Shown here: in pieces, positions 1 to 5,548 of the stretch
Layout of the letters: the number at the start of each line of letters is the position of its first letter
How positions within the stretch are numbered: the stretch's first letter is position 1
DNA from: Nitriliruptorales bacterium
Lineage (GTDB): Bacteria > Actinomycetota > Nitriliruptoria > Euzebyales > Egibacteraceae
Direction of reading: 5' to 3'
Assembly: GCA_007126835.1 (NCBI GenBank)
Contig: SLAO01000012.1
Coordinates: 1 to 9,797, forward strand
Length of the DNA: 9,797 nucleotides
Notes under the pieces: generated by a model
Databases searched by the model: none
What the model saw: the letters and a program-made list of their open reading frames with translations, nothing else
Told to the model about the DNA's origin: nothing
Translations under genes and position numbers: made by a program

Positions 1-114
1 GAAGACGACCTCGTCCAAGTCGAGGTCTGCTCGCGCCTGCTCGGCGGTCACGAGGTGACCCATGTGGATGGGGTCGAACGTGCCGCCCATGATCCCGAGT
101 CGCTTACCGGTCAT
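1..114 (-). CDS. nadD: nicotinate-nucleotide adenylyltransferase, N-terminal fragment cut by window edge
   Basis: NadD transfers AMP from ATP to nicotinate mononucleotide to form deamido-NAD in the cytosolic NAD pathway. Only the first 38 codons lie in the window. They start MTGKRLGIMGGTFDPIHMGH, which contains the family signature GGTFDPIHxGH, the nucleotidyltransferase ATP-binding loop with its (H/T)xGH histidines. The ATG at 112-114 is chosen because it places this motif at residues 10-20, the usual position. No strong Shine-Dalgarno is seen just upstream; only a weak GAAG lies near the start. The gene follows proA with a 45-bp gap on the same strand and is probably co-transcribed with it. 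The rest of the gene lies beyond position 1, so its integrity cannot be judged. Confidence 0.93.
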   Translation of the reverse strand, partial: MTGKRLGIMGGTFDPIHMGHLVTAEQARADLDLDEVVF

Positions 115-159
115 CGGCTTCGAGTCTAGCTGCGAGGCCTCATCCGGACGGAGGCTCGG

Positions 160-1404
160 TCACCGCCGGACCTGCCCGTCGCCCTCGACGATGTACTTGG
201 TCGTGGTGAGCTCGGTCAGGGCCATCGGCCCGCGGGCGTGCAGCTTCTGCGTCGAGATGCCGATCTCGGCGCCGAACCCGAACTCGCCACCGTCGGTGAA
301 CCGGGTCGAGGCGTTGACCATCACCGCTGCCGCGTCGACCGCGGCGACGAACGCGCGCGCGGCGGCTCGGTCTTCGGTCACGATCGCTTCGGTGTGCAAG
401 GTGCCGTGGGCAGCGATGTGACCCAGCGCGTCGTCGAACCCTTCGACCACCCGCACGGCCATGACCAGGTCGAGGTACTCGGTGTCCCAGTCCTCGGGGG
501 TGGCCGGTCCCATTGTCGCCAGCTCCTGGGCGGTCGTGTCCCCGCGCAGTTCCACGCCCGCCTCGACGAGCGCATCGACGACGTCGGGGAGGAACTCGGC
601 AGCGACGTCGCGGTGGACCAGCAGGGTCTCGGCGGCGTTGCACACGCTCGGACGGTGGGTCTTGGCGTTGACGACGATGGCGCGGGCCTTGGCCAGGTCG
701 GCGGCGCGGTCGACATACACGTGACAGTTGCCGACGCCGGTTTCGATGACCGGCACCGACGAATCCTCCACCACGGACTGGATCAACCCGGCCCCGCCCC
801 TGGGGATGAGCAGGTCCACCAGGCCGCGAGCCCGCCCGAGCTCCTTGACGCTGTCGCGGCTCGTGTCGGTGATCAGGCTGATCGCCTCGGCTGGCAGCCC
901 CTGGCTCTGCAGTGCGCCGCGCAGCACCTCGGCCAGCGCCGTGTTCGACCGGATGGCGGTGCGCGACCCGCGCAGTACGCAGGCGTTGCCGCTTTTGATG
1001 GCCAGACCGGCGGCGTCCACGGTGACGTTAGGGCGACCTTCGTAGACCATCGCGATGACGCCGAGGGGCACCCGGACCTGGCGCACGTCGAGCCCATTGG
1101 GCAGGGTGAATCCCCGCACCACCTGCCCGACCGGGTCGGTCAACCCGACGAGCTGACGCAGCGCGTCGGCCATGTCACTCAGCCGGGCCGGGGTCAGCGT
1201 CAGCCGATCGACCAACGCCGGCGACACGCCCTCGGCACGAGCGCTGTCGACGTCCTCGGCGTTGGCCGCCAGCACCGCGTCATGCGAGGCGTCGAGCGCG
1301 TCGGCCATGGCCTCCAGCGCCGCGTTCCGGCGCGCGGCTGGGGCGCTGGCGATCGCAGGAGCGGCCGCTTTGGCCTCACCACAGGTTTGCAGGACTTCCG
1401 ACAC
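160..1404 (-). CDS. proA: gamma-glutamyl phosphate reductase (glutamate-5-semialdehyde dehydrogenase)
   Basis: ProA reduces gamma-glutamyl phosphate with NADPH to glutamate-5-semialdehyde, the second step of proline synthesis. The 414-residue product is the usual family length. The substrate loop region GVIAMVYEGRPNVTVDAAGL is near residues 115-134, the catalytic cysteine is Cys255 in HRPSVCNAAETLLVH, and the C-terminal GEFGFGAEIGISTQKLHARGPM block is near residues 373-394. I chose the GTG at 1402-1404 because a strong GGGAGGGG Shine-Dalgarno lies about 7 bases upstream. A further in-frame ATG at 1444-1446 would add 14 residues beginning MPRDRNGCC, but it lies inside the likely -10 box and lacks an obvious ribosome site. 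proA is separated from proB by an opposite-strand gene, so it probably has its own promoter. nadD follows 45 bp downstream. Confidence 0.96.
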   Translation of the reverse strand: MSEVLQTCGEAKAAAPAIASAPAARRNAALEAMADALDASHDAVLAANAEDVDSARAEGVSPALVDRLTLTPARLSDMADALRQLVGLTDPVGQVVRGFTLPNGLDVRQVRVPLGVIAMVYEGRPNVTVDAAGLAIKSGNACVLRGSRTAIRSNTALAEVLRGALQSQGLPAEAISLITDTSRDSVKELGRARGLVDLLIPRGGAGLIQSVVEDSSVPVIETGVGNCHVYVDRAADLAKARAIVVNAKTHRPSVCNAAETLLVHRDVAAEFLPDVVDALVEAGVELRGDTTAQELATMGPATPEDWDTEYLDLVMAVRVVEGFDDALGHIAAHGTLHTEAIVTEDRAAARAFVAAVDAAAVMVNASTRFTDGGEFGFGAEIGISTQKLHARGPMALTELTTTKYIVEGDGQVRR

Positions 1405-1444
1405 CGCGGCCCCTCCCTGACAGCAGCCATTCCGGTCACGTGGC

Positions 1445-1450
1445 ATGGTA
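1445..1450 (-). promoter_or_regulatory. candidate -10 box of a proA promoter
   Basis: On the minus strand these bases read TACCAT, a match to the actinobacterial -10 pattern TAnnnT, about 40 bases upstream of the proA GTG. No good -35 box is seen at 16-18 bp (GCTCTG or CGCTCT are the candidates), so the call is tentative. A promoter is expected here because the gene upstream is divergent and proB ends at a terminator. A start site just downstream of this box would exclude the longer proA reading from the ATG at 1446. Confidence 0.35.
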
Positions 1451-1521
1451 GCCGCTGTCGCGCCGATCAGAGCGCGCAGGCCGGGCGTTTCCGGCCCCGA
1501 ACGAGCGACGGCGGGGAGGTC

Positions 1522-2031
1522 ATGAGCGACAGCGATTTCCAGTCGGCCTTGCAAGCCAAGCTCGAACGCAACGCCGAGCTGGCTCGACAGCGCGAGCAGG
1601 CCGAAGAGGAGATGGACCGGGCGCAGGAGGAAGCCGCCGAGCGCGCCGAACGGCTGGCTGCCAAGCGGCGCGAGGCACAAGACGCCCGTCACAGCGAGCT
1701 CGTGGAGCGCCTCCAGGCCTCGGCGCGGGCGCTGCGGGAGGCCAGTCCGCAGGACTTCATCGTCCGGATGGGATGGACGCAGTCGGGCGAGGAGTTCATG
1801 GCCAAGATCTCGTCGCGCCGGCTGACCCCCGCGCGCTCGCTGTTCATCGAGCTCGATCGCGACGATGACGAGGTCCTTGCCCGCTGGCACTCCGACACGG
1901 GCGACGCGCTGGAGCTTTGGCACCTGCTCGAGGTCGATCCCGACCTGGTCGATCAGCTCGTCCTACAGGTCGCCGATCAGGAGTACTGGAAGGAGGCCAC
2001 GCGGCCTCCATCGTTTCCGACCAGCTCCTGA
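1522..2031 (+). CDS. uncharacterised coiled-coil protein, opposite strand between proA and proB
   Basis: I do not recognise this 169-residue protein. Residues 8-72 form a highly charged Glu/Arg/Ala-rich helix with coiled-coil character and no prolines. Residues 75-156 look like a small globular domain rich in aromatic and acidic residues (FIVRMGWTQSGEEFMAKISS, then SLFIELDRDDDEVLARWH and ALELWHLLEVDPDLVDQLVL). The C-terminal tail is short and rich in Pro and Ser. There is no signal peptide or membrane segment, so it is probably cytosolic. The ATG is the only plausible start in frame: GGGGAGG precedes it, although only two bases separate GGAGG from ATG, which is unusually close. Codon third positions are strongly G/C, as in neighbouring genes, which supports a real gene. 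It is divergent from proA and convergent with proB, with a shared terminator just after its stop codon. No function can be assigned. Confidence 0.82.
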   Translation: MSDSDFQSALQAKLERNAELARQREQAEEEMDRAQEEAAERAERLAAKRREAQDARHSELVERLQASARALREASPQDFIVRMGWTQSGEEFMAKISSRRLTPARSLFIELDRDDDEVLARWHSDTGDALELWHLLEVDPDLVDQLVLQVADQEYWKEATRPPSFPTSS

Positions 2032-2034
2032 CCC

Positions 2035-2068
2035 GACCGTCGGTTGACCCTGGGCTCAACCGACGGTC
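2035..2068. terminator. bidirectional hairpin terminator between convergent genes
   Basis: A perfect 13-bp inverted repeat (2035-2047 GACCGTCGGTTGA pairing with 2056-2068) encloses an 8-base loop. It starts 3 bases after the stop of the plus-strand coiled-coil gene and overlaps the TGA stop of minus-strand proB (2067-2069). No T-run follows on either strand, as is common for actinobacterial hairpin terminators. Its position between two convergent genes makes a shared terminator by far the simplest reading. Confidence 0.88.
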
Positions 2069-3161
2069 ACAGCACCACGAGCTGGTTTCGGTGGATGACC
2101 GGTCGTGGGGCCCGTTCCTGGGACAGGTCAGCGCTGGACCGGCCACGGATGGAGTCCAGAGTCGTCCTGTCGTAGGCCGACAGCCCGCGCGCGACCACCG
2201 TGCCGTCGGGTCCGAGCACGTCGACCGAGTCCCCCGGCGCGAAGTCACCCGCCGTCGCGGTCACCCCCACCGGCAGCAGCGACGAACCCCGCTCGACGAT
2301 CGCCGACACCGCGCCGGCGTCCACGGTGACCGCTCCGCGCGGCGTGCGCGCGAACGCGATCCACAGCTTGCGGCTCTCGGGACGGCGCACCGACGGAGGG
2401 AACCAGGTGCCTACCCGCTCGCCCTGGGTGACTGCCTGGACCACCCCGGAGCGCCGGGCGTGCGCGATCACCACGTGGGCCGCACTGAAGGTGGCGATCC
2501 GCGTGGCTTCGAGCTTGCTGGCGATGCCGCCGCTGCCCACCTCGGAACCGGGCCGGCGCTGGTGGCGCGCCGGCAGCGACCCGATGTCGTCAACCCGGTC
2601 CACCGGCTGCTGCTGCTCATCGAGCAGCCCCTCCACGTCGGTGAGCAGGACCAGCAGCTGGGCGCCGAGCATGCTCGCGACGAGCGCCGCGAGCCGGTCG
2701 TTGTCCCCGAATCGCAGCTCCTCAGTGGCCACCGTGTCGTTCTCGTTGACGAGCGGGATGGCTCCCAGCGCGAGCAACGTGTCGAACGTGCTGCGGGCGT
2801 TGAGGTACCGGGAACGATCGATGACGTCGTCGGGCGTGAGCAACAGCTGGCCGCACGCCAGGCCACGGGCCGCGAAGCCCTCCTGGTAGGTGTGCAACAG
2901 CAGACCCTGGCCCACGCTGGCGGCCGCCTGCAAGCGCGGCAGGTCACTGGGACGCCGTGCGAGCCCGAGCGGCGTGAGCCCCGCAGCGACCGCACCGCTG
3001 GAGACCAGCACCACCTCCACACCGCCGTGGCGGACCGAGGCCAGCTGATCCACCAGCGACGTCGCCAGGGCCCGGTCGAAGTCACCAGTTGGGGTTCGAA
3101 GGCTCGACGACCCGACCTTGACCACGACCCGCCCGGGAGTCGCGAACCGCGGATCGCTCAC
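2067..3161 (-). CDS. proB: glutamate 5-kinase with C-terminal PUA domain
   Basis: ProB phosphorylates L-glutamate to gamma-glutamyl phosphate, the committed and usually proline-inhibited step of proline synthesis. The 364-residue product has an amino-acid kinase domain (about residues 10-255) followed by a PUA domain (about 275-355). Visible motifs are VVVKVGSSSLR (12-22, nucleotide phosphate loop), VSSGAVAAG (53-61), NENDTVATEELRFGDNDRLA (139-158, glutamate binding), LLTDVEGL (172-179) and GSGGIASKLEA (209-219). The C-terminus reads RPVIHRNQLVVL, the expected family ending. The start is the GTG at 3159-3161, which overlaps the obgE TGA in a GTGA arrangement. The GGAGG just before it touches the start codon, so initiation probably relies on coupling to obgE. 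The stop lies inside a terminator hairpin shared with the convergent coiled-coil gene. Confidence 0.97.
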   Translation of the reverse strand: MSDPRFATPGRVVVKVGSSSLRTPTGDFDRALATSLVDQLASVRHGGVEVVLVSSGAVAAGLTPLGLARRPSDLPRLQAAASVGQGLLLHTYQEGFAARGLACGQLLLTPDDVIDRSRYLNARSTFDTLLALGAIPLVNENDTVATEELRFGDNDRLAALVASMLGAQLLVLLTDVEGLLDEQQQPVDRVDDIGSLPARHQRRPGSEVGSGGIASKLEATRIATFSAAHVVIAHARRSGVVQAVTQGERVGTWFPPSVRRPESRKLWIAFARTPRGAVTVDAGAVSAIVERGSSLLPVGVTATAGDFAPGDSVDVLGPDGTVVARGLSAYDRTTLDSIRGRSSADLSQERAPRPVIHRNQLVVL

Positions 3162-4486
3162 CCTCCGCCCCCGGCGTCGATCTCCTCTCGCTCGTCGGCC
3201 GGCAGGTCGCTCTGGTCCGGGGAGAAGTCGAACGCCACTCCAGCCAGGTCGATCGAGTCCCCCTCGCGCGCGCCGGCCGCTACCAGGGCCTTCTCCACCC
3301 CGGCTCGAGCCAGCCGGTTGCCGAGGTACACCACCGCTTCGTCGTTGCCGAAGTCGGTCATGGCCACCCAGCGCTCCACTTGCGGCCCGCTCACCCGGAA
3401 CCCGTCGTCGGTGGCCTCGACGGTGACCTCCTCCTCCACGGGGCGCAGAACCGGACGCGTGGTGGGTCGCCCCGGAGCCACGGTGGCCGGCTCCTCGTCG
3501 CGCAGGCCCTCGACGATGGTCGCGAGCCGACCGACGAGGCGGTCGCAGCCGTCCCCGGTCACCGCGCTGCCGACGATCACCTCCCAGCCGTCCGCCTCGA
3601 GGTCGGGCCGCACGATCTCGGCGACGTCGGGGTCAGCGTCGGCCTTGTTCAGCAGCACCAGGGCGGGACGTTCGAGCAGATCGGCCTGGTAGCGCTGCAG
3701 CTCGGCCACGACCGTGGCGAGGTCCTCGCGCGGGTCTCGCTGCTCGTAGGTGGCGCAGTCCAGCACGTGGACCAGCACCCGGGCTCGTTCGACGTGGCGC
3801 AGGAAGTCGTGCCCCAGGCCGCGGCCCTCCCCCGCGCCCTCGATCAGACCGGGCACGTCGGCGACGACGAAGTCCACATCGTCGTGGCGGACCACCCCCA
3901 GGTTGGGCGACAGCGTCGTGAAGGGGTAGTCGCCGATCTTGGGCCGCGCAGCCGACAGCCGCGCGATCAGCGATGACTTGCCGGCGTTGGGGAACCCCAC
4001 CAGCGCCACGTCGGCGGCGAGCTTGAGCTCGAGCGTCAGCCACCGCTCGGTGGGCGGCTCGCCGAGCTCGCGAAAACGTGGACTGCGCCGGCGCGGGGTG
4101 CGAAACGCCGCGTTGCCGCGCCCACCGCGTCCCCCTGGTGCGGCCACGACCTCATCGCCTTCGGCCGCGAGGTCGGCCAGCGGGGTGCCGTGCTCGTCCT
4201 TGACCACGGTGCCAACGGGGACGAGCAGCACCACGTCGTCGCCGTCGGCTCCCCGCCGGCGATCGCCGGACCCGTGCCGCCCCCGCTCTGCCTGGCGGTG
4301 CGGCCGATGATGGAAGTCGACGAGGCTGGCCACGTTCCGGCTCGCGCGGAGGACGACCGACCCCCCGTTCCCCCCGTCACCCCCGTCAGGAGGCCCTTTG
4401 GGCTCGTAGGGCTGGCGGGCGAACGCCGTGACGCCGTCGCCGCCCTTGCCGCCCTTGGCGTGGATCCGGACCTCGTCGATGAACAT
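3158..4486 (-). CDS. obgE: Obg family ribosome-assembly GTPase
   Basis: Obg (CgtA) is an essential GTPase that binds the maturing 50S subunit and links assembly to GTP/ppGpp levels. The 442-residue protein shows three parts. The glycine-rich Obg domain (about 1-157) contains KGGKGGDG and GPPDGGDGGNGGSVV. The G domain has G1 GFPNAGKSS at 164-172, the FTT of G2 at 189-191, G3 DVPG at 210-213, G4 NKAD at 280-283 and G5 near SA at 307-308. A C-terminal OCT-type domain (about 345-425) contains VSGPQVERWVAMTDF, as in actinobacterial and Gram-positive Obg. The ATG gives the standard start MFIDEVRIHAKGG. No Shine-Dalgarno is visible, and a TAGGCT -10-like box ends 7 bases before the ATG, so a leaderless transcript is possible. 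The stop overlaps the proB start by 4 bases. Confidence 0.97.
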   Translation of the reverse strand: MFIDEVRIHAKGGKGGDGVTAFARQPYEPKGPPDGGDGGNGGSVVLRASRNVASLVDFHHRPHRQAERGRHGSGDRRRGADGDDVVLLVPVGTVVKDEHGTPLADLAAEGDEVVAAPGGRGGRGNAAFRTPRRRSPRFRELGEPPTERWLTLELKLAADVALVGFPNAGKSSLIARLSAARPKIGDYPFTTLSPNLGVVRHDDVDFVVADVPGLIEGAGEGRGLGHDFLRHVERARVLVHVLDCATYEQRDPREDLATVVAELQRYQADLLERPALVLLNKADADPDVAEIVRPDLEADGWEVIVGSAVTGDGCDRLVGRLATIVEGLRDEEPATVAPGRPTTRPVLRPVEEEVTVEATDDGFRVSGPQVERWVAMTDFGNDEAVVYLGNRLARAGVEKALVAAGAREGDSIDLAGVAFDFSPDQSDLPADEREEIDAGGGG

Positions 4487-4493
4487 CAGCGCC

Positions 4494-4499
4494 AGCCTA
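4494..4499 (-). promoter_or_regulatory. candidate -10 box for a leaderless obgE transcript
   Basis: The minus strand reads TAGGCT, matching TAnnnT, with exactly 7 bases between the box and the obgE ATG. A transcript starting at the normal distance would begin at or next to the A of the ATG. This would account for the lack of a Shine-Dalgarno before obgE. No convincing -35 is seen (CACCGC at 17 bp), so the evidence is modest. Confidence 0.35.
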
Positions 4500-4593
4500 T
4501 CGGGGGGCTTGGCCTGGCGGTGCGCACCGGGAGATGGGGAGCGCGCAGGCGCGCTCGGGTCGCGGCCCGGGGTTCCTTCAGTCGCGCTTAGGT

Positions 4594-4632
4594 CGCGCGT
4601 GCGAGCGTCCGCAGGAGCCGCTCGCGCGCGCG
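4594..4632 (-). terminator. GC-rich hairpin just after rpmA (terminator or attenuator)
   Basis: Bases 4620-4632 (GCTCGCGCGCGCG on the plus strand) pair with 4594-4606 (CGCGCGTGCGAGC), giving a 13-bp stem with one mismatch and a 13-base loop. It begins 4 bases past the rpmA stop in the direction of transcription and has no following T-run. It could end the rplU-rpmA transcript or reduce read-through into obgE. A smaller inverted repeat (GAGCGCGC-AG-GCGCGCTC, 4539-4556) lies further on in the same 150-bp gap. In such GC-rich DNA some pairing is expected by chance. Confidence 0.5.
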
Positions 4633-4636
4633 CTGA

Positions 4637-4888
4637 TCACTCAGCGACGACGTCGGCGATCTTGCGCTTCCCCGAGGTGCGGAAGGACACCTGCCCGTCG
4701 GCGAGGGCGAACAGCGTGTCGTCGCCGCCTCGCCCGACGTTGTTGCCCGGGTGAATTCGCGTGCCGCGCTGGCGCACGATGATCGTGCCGGTCGTGACCG
4801 CCTGGCCGCCGAACCGCTTCACCCCGAGCATCTTGGGGTTGGAGTCGCGGCCGTTGTCGGTCGACCCGCCACCCTTCTTGGTTGACAT
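4637..4888 (-). CDS. rpmA: 50S ribosomal protein L27
   Basis: L27 is a small basic protein of the large subunit whose N-terminal tail reaches towards the peptidyl-transferase centre. The 83-residue product shows the family signature NGRDSNPKMLGVKRFGGQ (about 12-29), then GTIIVRQRGTRIHPGNNVGRG and DTLFALADGQVSF. The N-terminus reads MSTKKGGGSTDNGRDS where most bacteria have MAHKKGGGSTRNGRDS, so positions 2-3 and 11 differ from the usual residues. The ATG at 4886-4888 is preceded by AGGAG right after the rplU stop, with an 11-bp intergenic gap, so the two genes form one operon. A hairpin follows the stop. Confidence 0.97.
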   Translation of the reverse strand: MSTKKGGGSTDNGRDSNPKMLGVKRFGGQAVTTGTIIVRQRGTRIHPGNNVGRGGDDTLFALADGQVSFRTSGKRKIADVVAE

Positions 4889-4899
4889 GGCCTACTCCT

Positions 4900-5211
4900 C
4901 TACGCAGAGATGTTGTCGACGCGGATGCGCGTCAGGGACTGGCGGTGCCCCTTCTTGCGACGGTACCCCGTCTTGTTGCGGTACGTGAACACGGTGAGCT
5001 TCTTGCCGCGCCGGTCGCCGACCACGCTGGCCTTTACCGAAGCGCCGGCAAGTGCCTGGGCGTCAGCGGTGACGTTACCGTCCTCGCCCACCAGCAGCAC
5101 CGGGCGCAGGTCCACGGTGCCGTCCTCACCGGCGTCGAGGCGCTCGACATCCAGCGTATCGCCCTCGCGGACGCGGTACTGCTTGCCACCTGTGGCGATG
5201 ACGGCGTACAT
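4900..5211 (-). CDS. rplU: 50S ribosomal protein L21
   Basis: L21 is a 50S subunit protein that binds 23S rRNA. The 103-residue product begins MYAVIATGGKQYRVREGD, the standard L21 N-terminus, and ends with the conserved basic block YRRKKGHRQSLTRIRVDNI (about 83-101). The ATG at 5209-5211 is chosen for this N-terminus and for the AGGGAG Shine-Dalgarno a few bases upstream. An upstream in-frame ATG would add 39 unrelated residues and runs through the leader, so it is not the start. Its promoter is at 5338-5366, leaving a leader of about 120 bases. rpmA follows after 11 bp. Confidence 0.97.
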   Translation of the reverse strand: MYAVIATGGKQYRVREGDTLDVERLDAGEDGTVDLRPVLLVGEDGNVTADAQALAGASVKASVVGDRRGKKLTVFTYRNKTGYRRKKGHRQSLTRIRVDNISA

Positions 5212-5331
5212 CGTGGTCTCCCTGCGTGCGGTCGCGCGTGAGCACGACGACGGTCGGTGGATCGCTCTTCGGACGGGCACGCGGCCCGACGGTGCAGTCG
5301 GAACAGAGTAGGTCCGCGGCCAGCGCACCGA
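5212..5331 (-). promoter_or_regulatory. rplU: rplU-rpmA mRNA leader
   Basis: If transcription starts about 7 bases after the -10 box, the mRNA has an untranslated leader of about 120 bases ending in AGGGAGACCACG before the rplU ATG. Leaders of ribosomal protein operons often carry autoregulatory structures. This one is GC-rich and can fold, but I could not match it to a known L21 leader class. Only its existence, not a control function, is supported. Confidence 0.4.
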
Positions 5332-5337
5332 TCCATC

Positions 5338-5366
5338 AGTCTAGGATCGCCCGTTGGCCCCGTCAA
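5338..5366 (-). promoter_or_regulatory. sigma-70-type promoter of rplU-rpmA
   Basis: On the minus strand a -35 box TTGACG (5361-5366) and a -10 box TAGACT (5338-5343) are separated by exactly 17 bp. This fits the housekeeping actinobacterial promoter pattern TTGAC-N17/18-TAnnnT and is the best promoter in the window. The predicted start is near 5331. It lies after the RNase gene's hairpin, so the two ribosomal protein genes can be expressed independently of rne. Confidence 0.85.
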
Positions 5367-5453
5367 CGCGAGCCGGCGCGTGCTGGCTGGCCGCCGGCGC
5401 GTCCCACACGGCGCTCTCAGCCGCCGGCGACGCCCGAAATACCCGTTCTCAGC

Positions 5454-5473
5454 CGTTTGGTCCGTGCCAAACG
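5454..5473 (-). other. small hairpin downstream of the rne terminator
   Basis: CGTTTGG and CCAAACG form a perfect 7-bp stem with a 6-base loop, 15 bases beyond the long hairpin after rne. The arms are unusually AT-containing for this region. It could be a second part of a tandem terminator or a protein-binding site upstream of the rplU promoter. No T-run follows. Confidence 0.45.
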
Positions 5474-5488
5474 AGCCGCCGTTGCGCA

Positions 5489-5534
5489 CGACGTTGCGAT
5501 TGCGACGTCCCTAGACGTCGCAATCGCAACGTCG
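5489..5534 (-). terminator. perfect 21-bp hairpin downstream of rne
   Basis: Bases 5489-5509 are exactly complementary to 5514-5534, with only a 4-base loop (CCTA on the plus strand). In the transcript the hairpin begins 14 bases after the RNase stop codon. There is no T-run, as expected for high-GC actinobacteria. The arms contain the tandem hexamer TTGCGATTGCGA. Position and strength make it a terminator or 3' end-stabilising hairpin. The length and perfection exceed what is normal for a terminator. Confidence 0.85.
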
Positions 5535-5548
5535 CGCCCGAAACGACC

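Noticed and set aside
238..1521. Plus-strand open frame running through proA into the coiled-coil gene.
   Set aside because: It is antisense to well-supported proA; the product has no recognisable domain, and only the part from the ATG at 1522 has a ribosome site and sensible composition.
1405..1923. Minus-strand extension that would give proA 173 extra residues.
   Set aside because: It lies opposite the coiled-coil gene, does not resemble ProA, and the GTG at 1404 has a strong Shine-Dalgarno and gives the family length.
4539..4556. GAGCGCGC-AG-GCGCGCTC palindrome upstream of obgE as a second terminator.
   Set aside because: Short stem with a tight loop in very GC-rich DNA; chance occurrence is likely and there is no supporting context.
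5258..5335. Seven-base complementary segments (TGGATCG and CGATCCA) flanking the rplU leader, as a riboswitch-like closing stem.
   Set aside because: The predicted start site near 5331 falls inside the outer segment, so most of that arm would not be transcribed.
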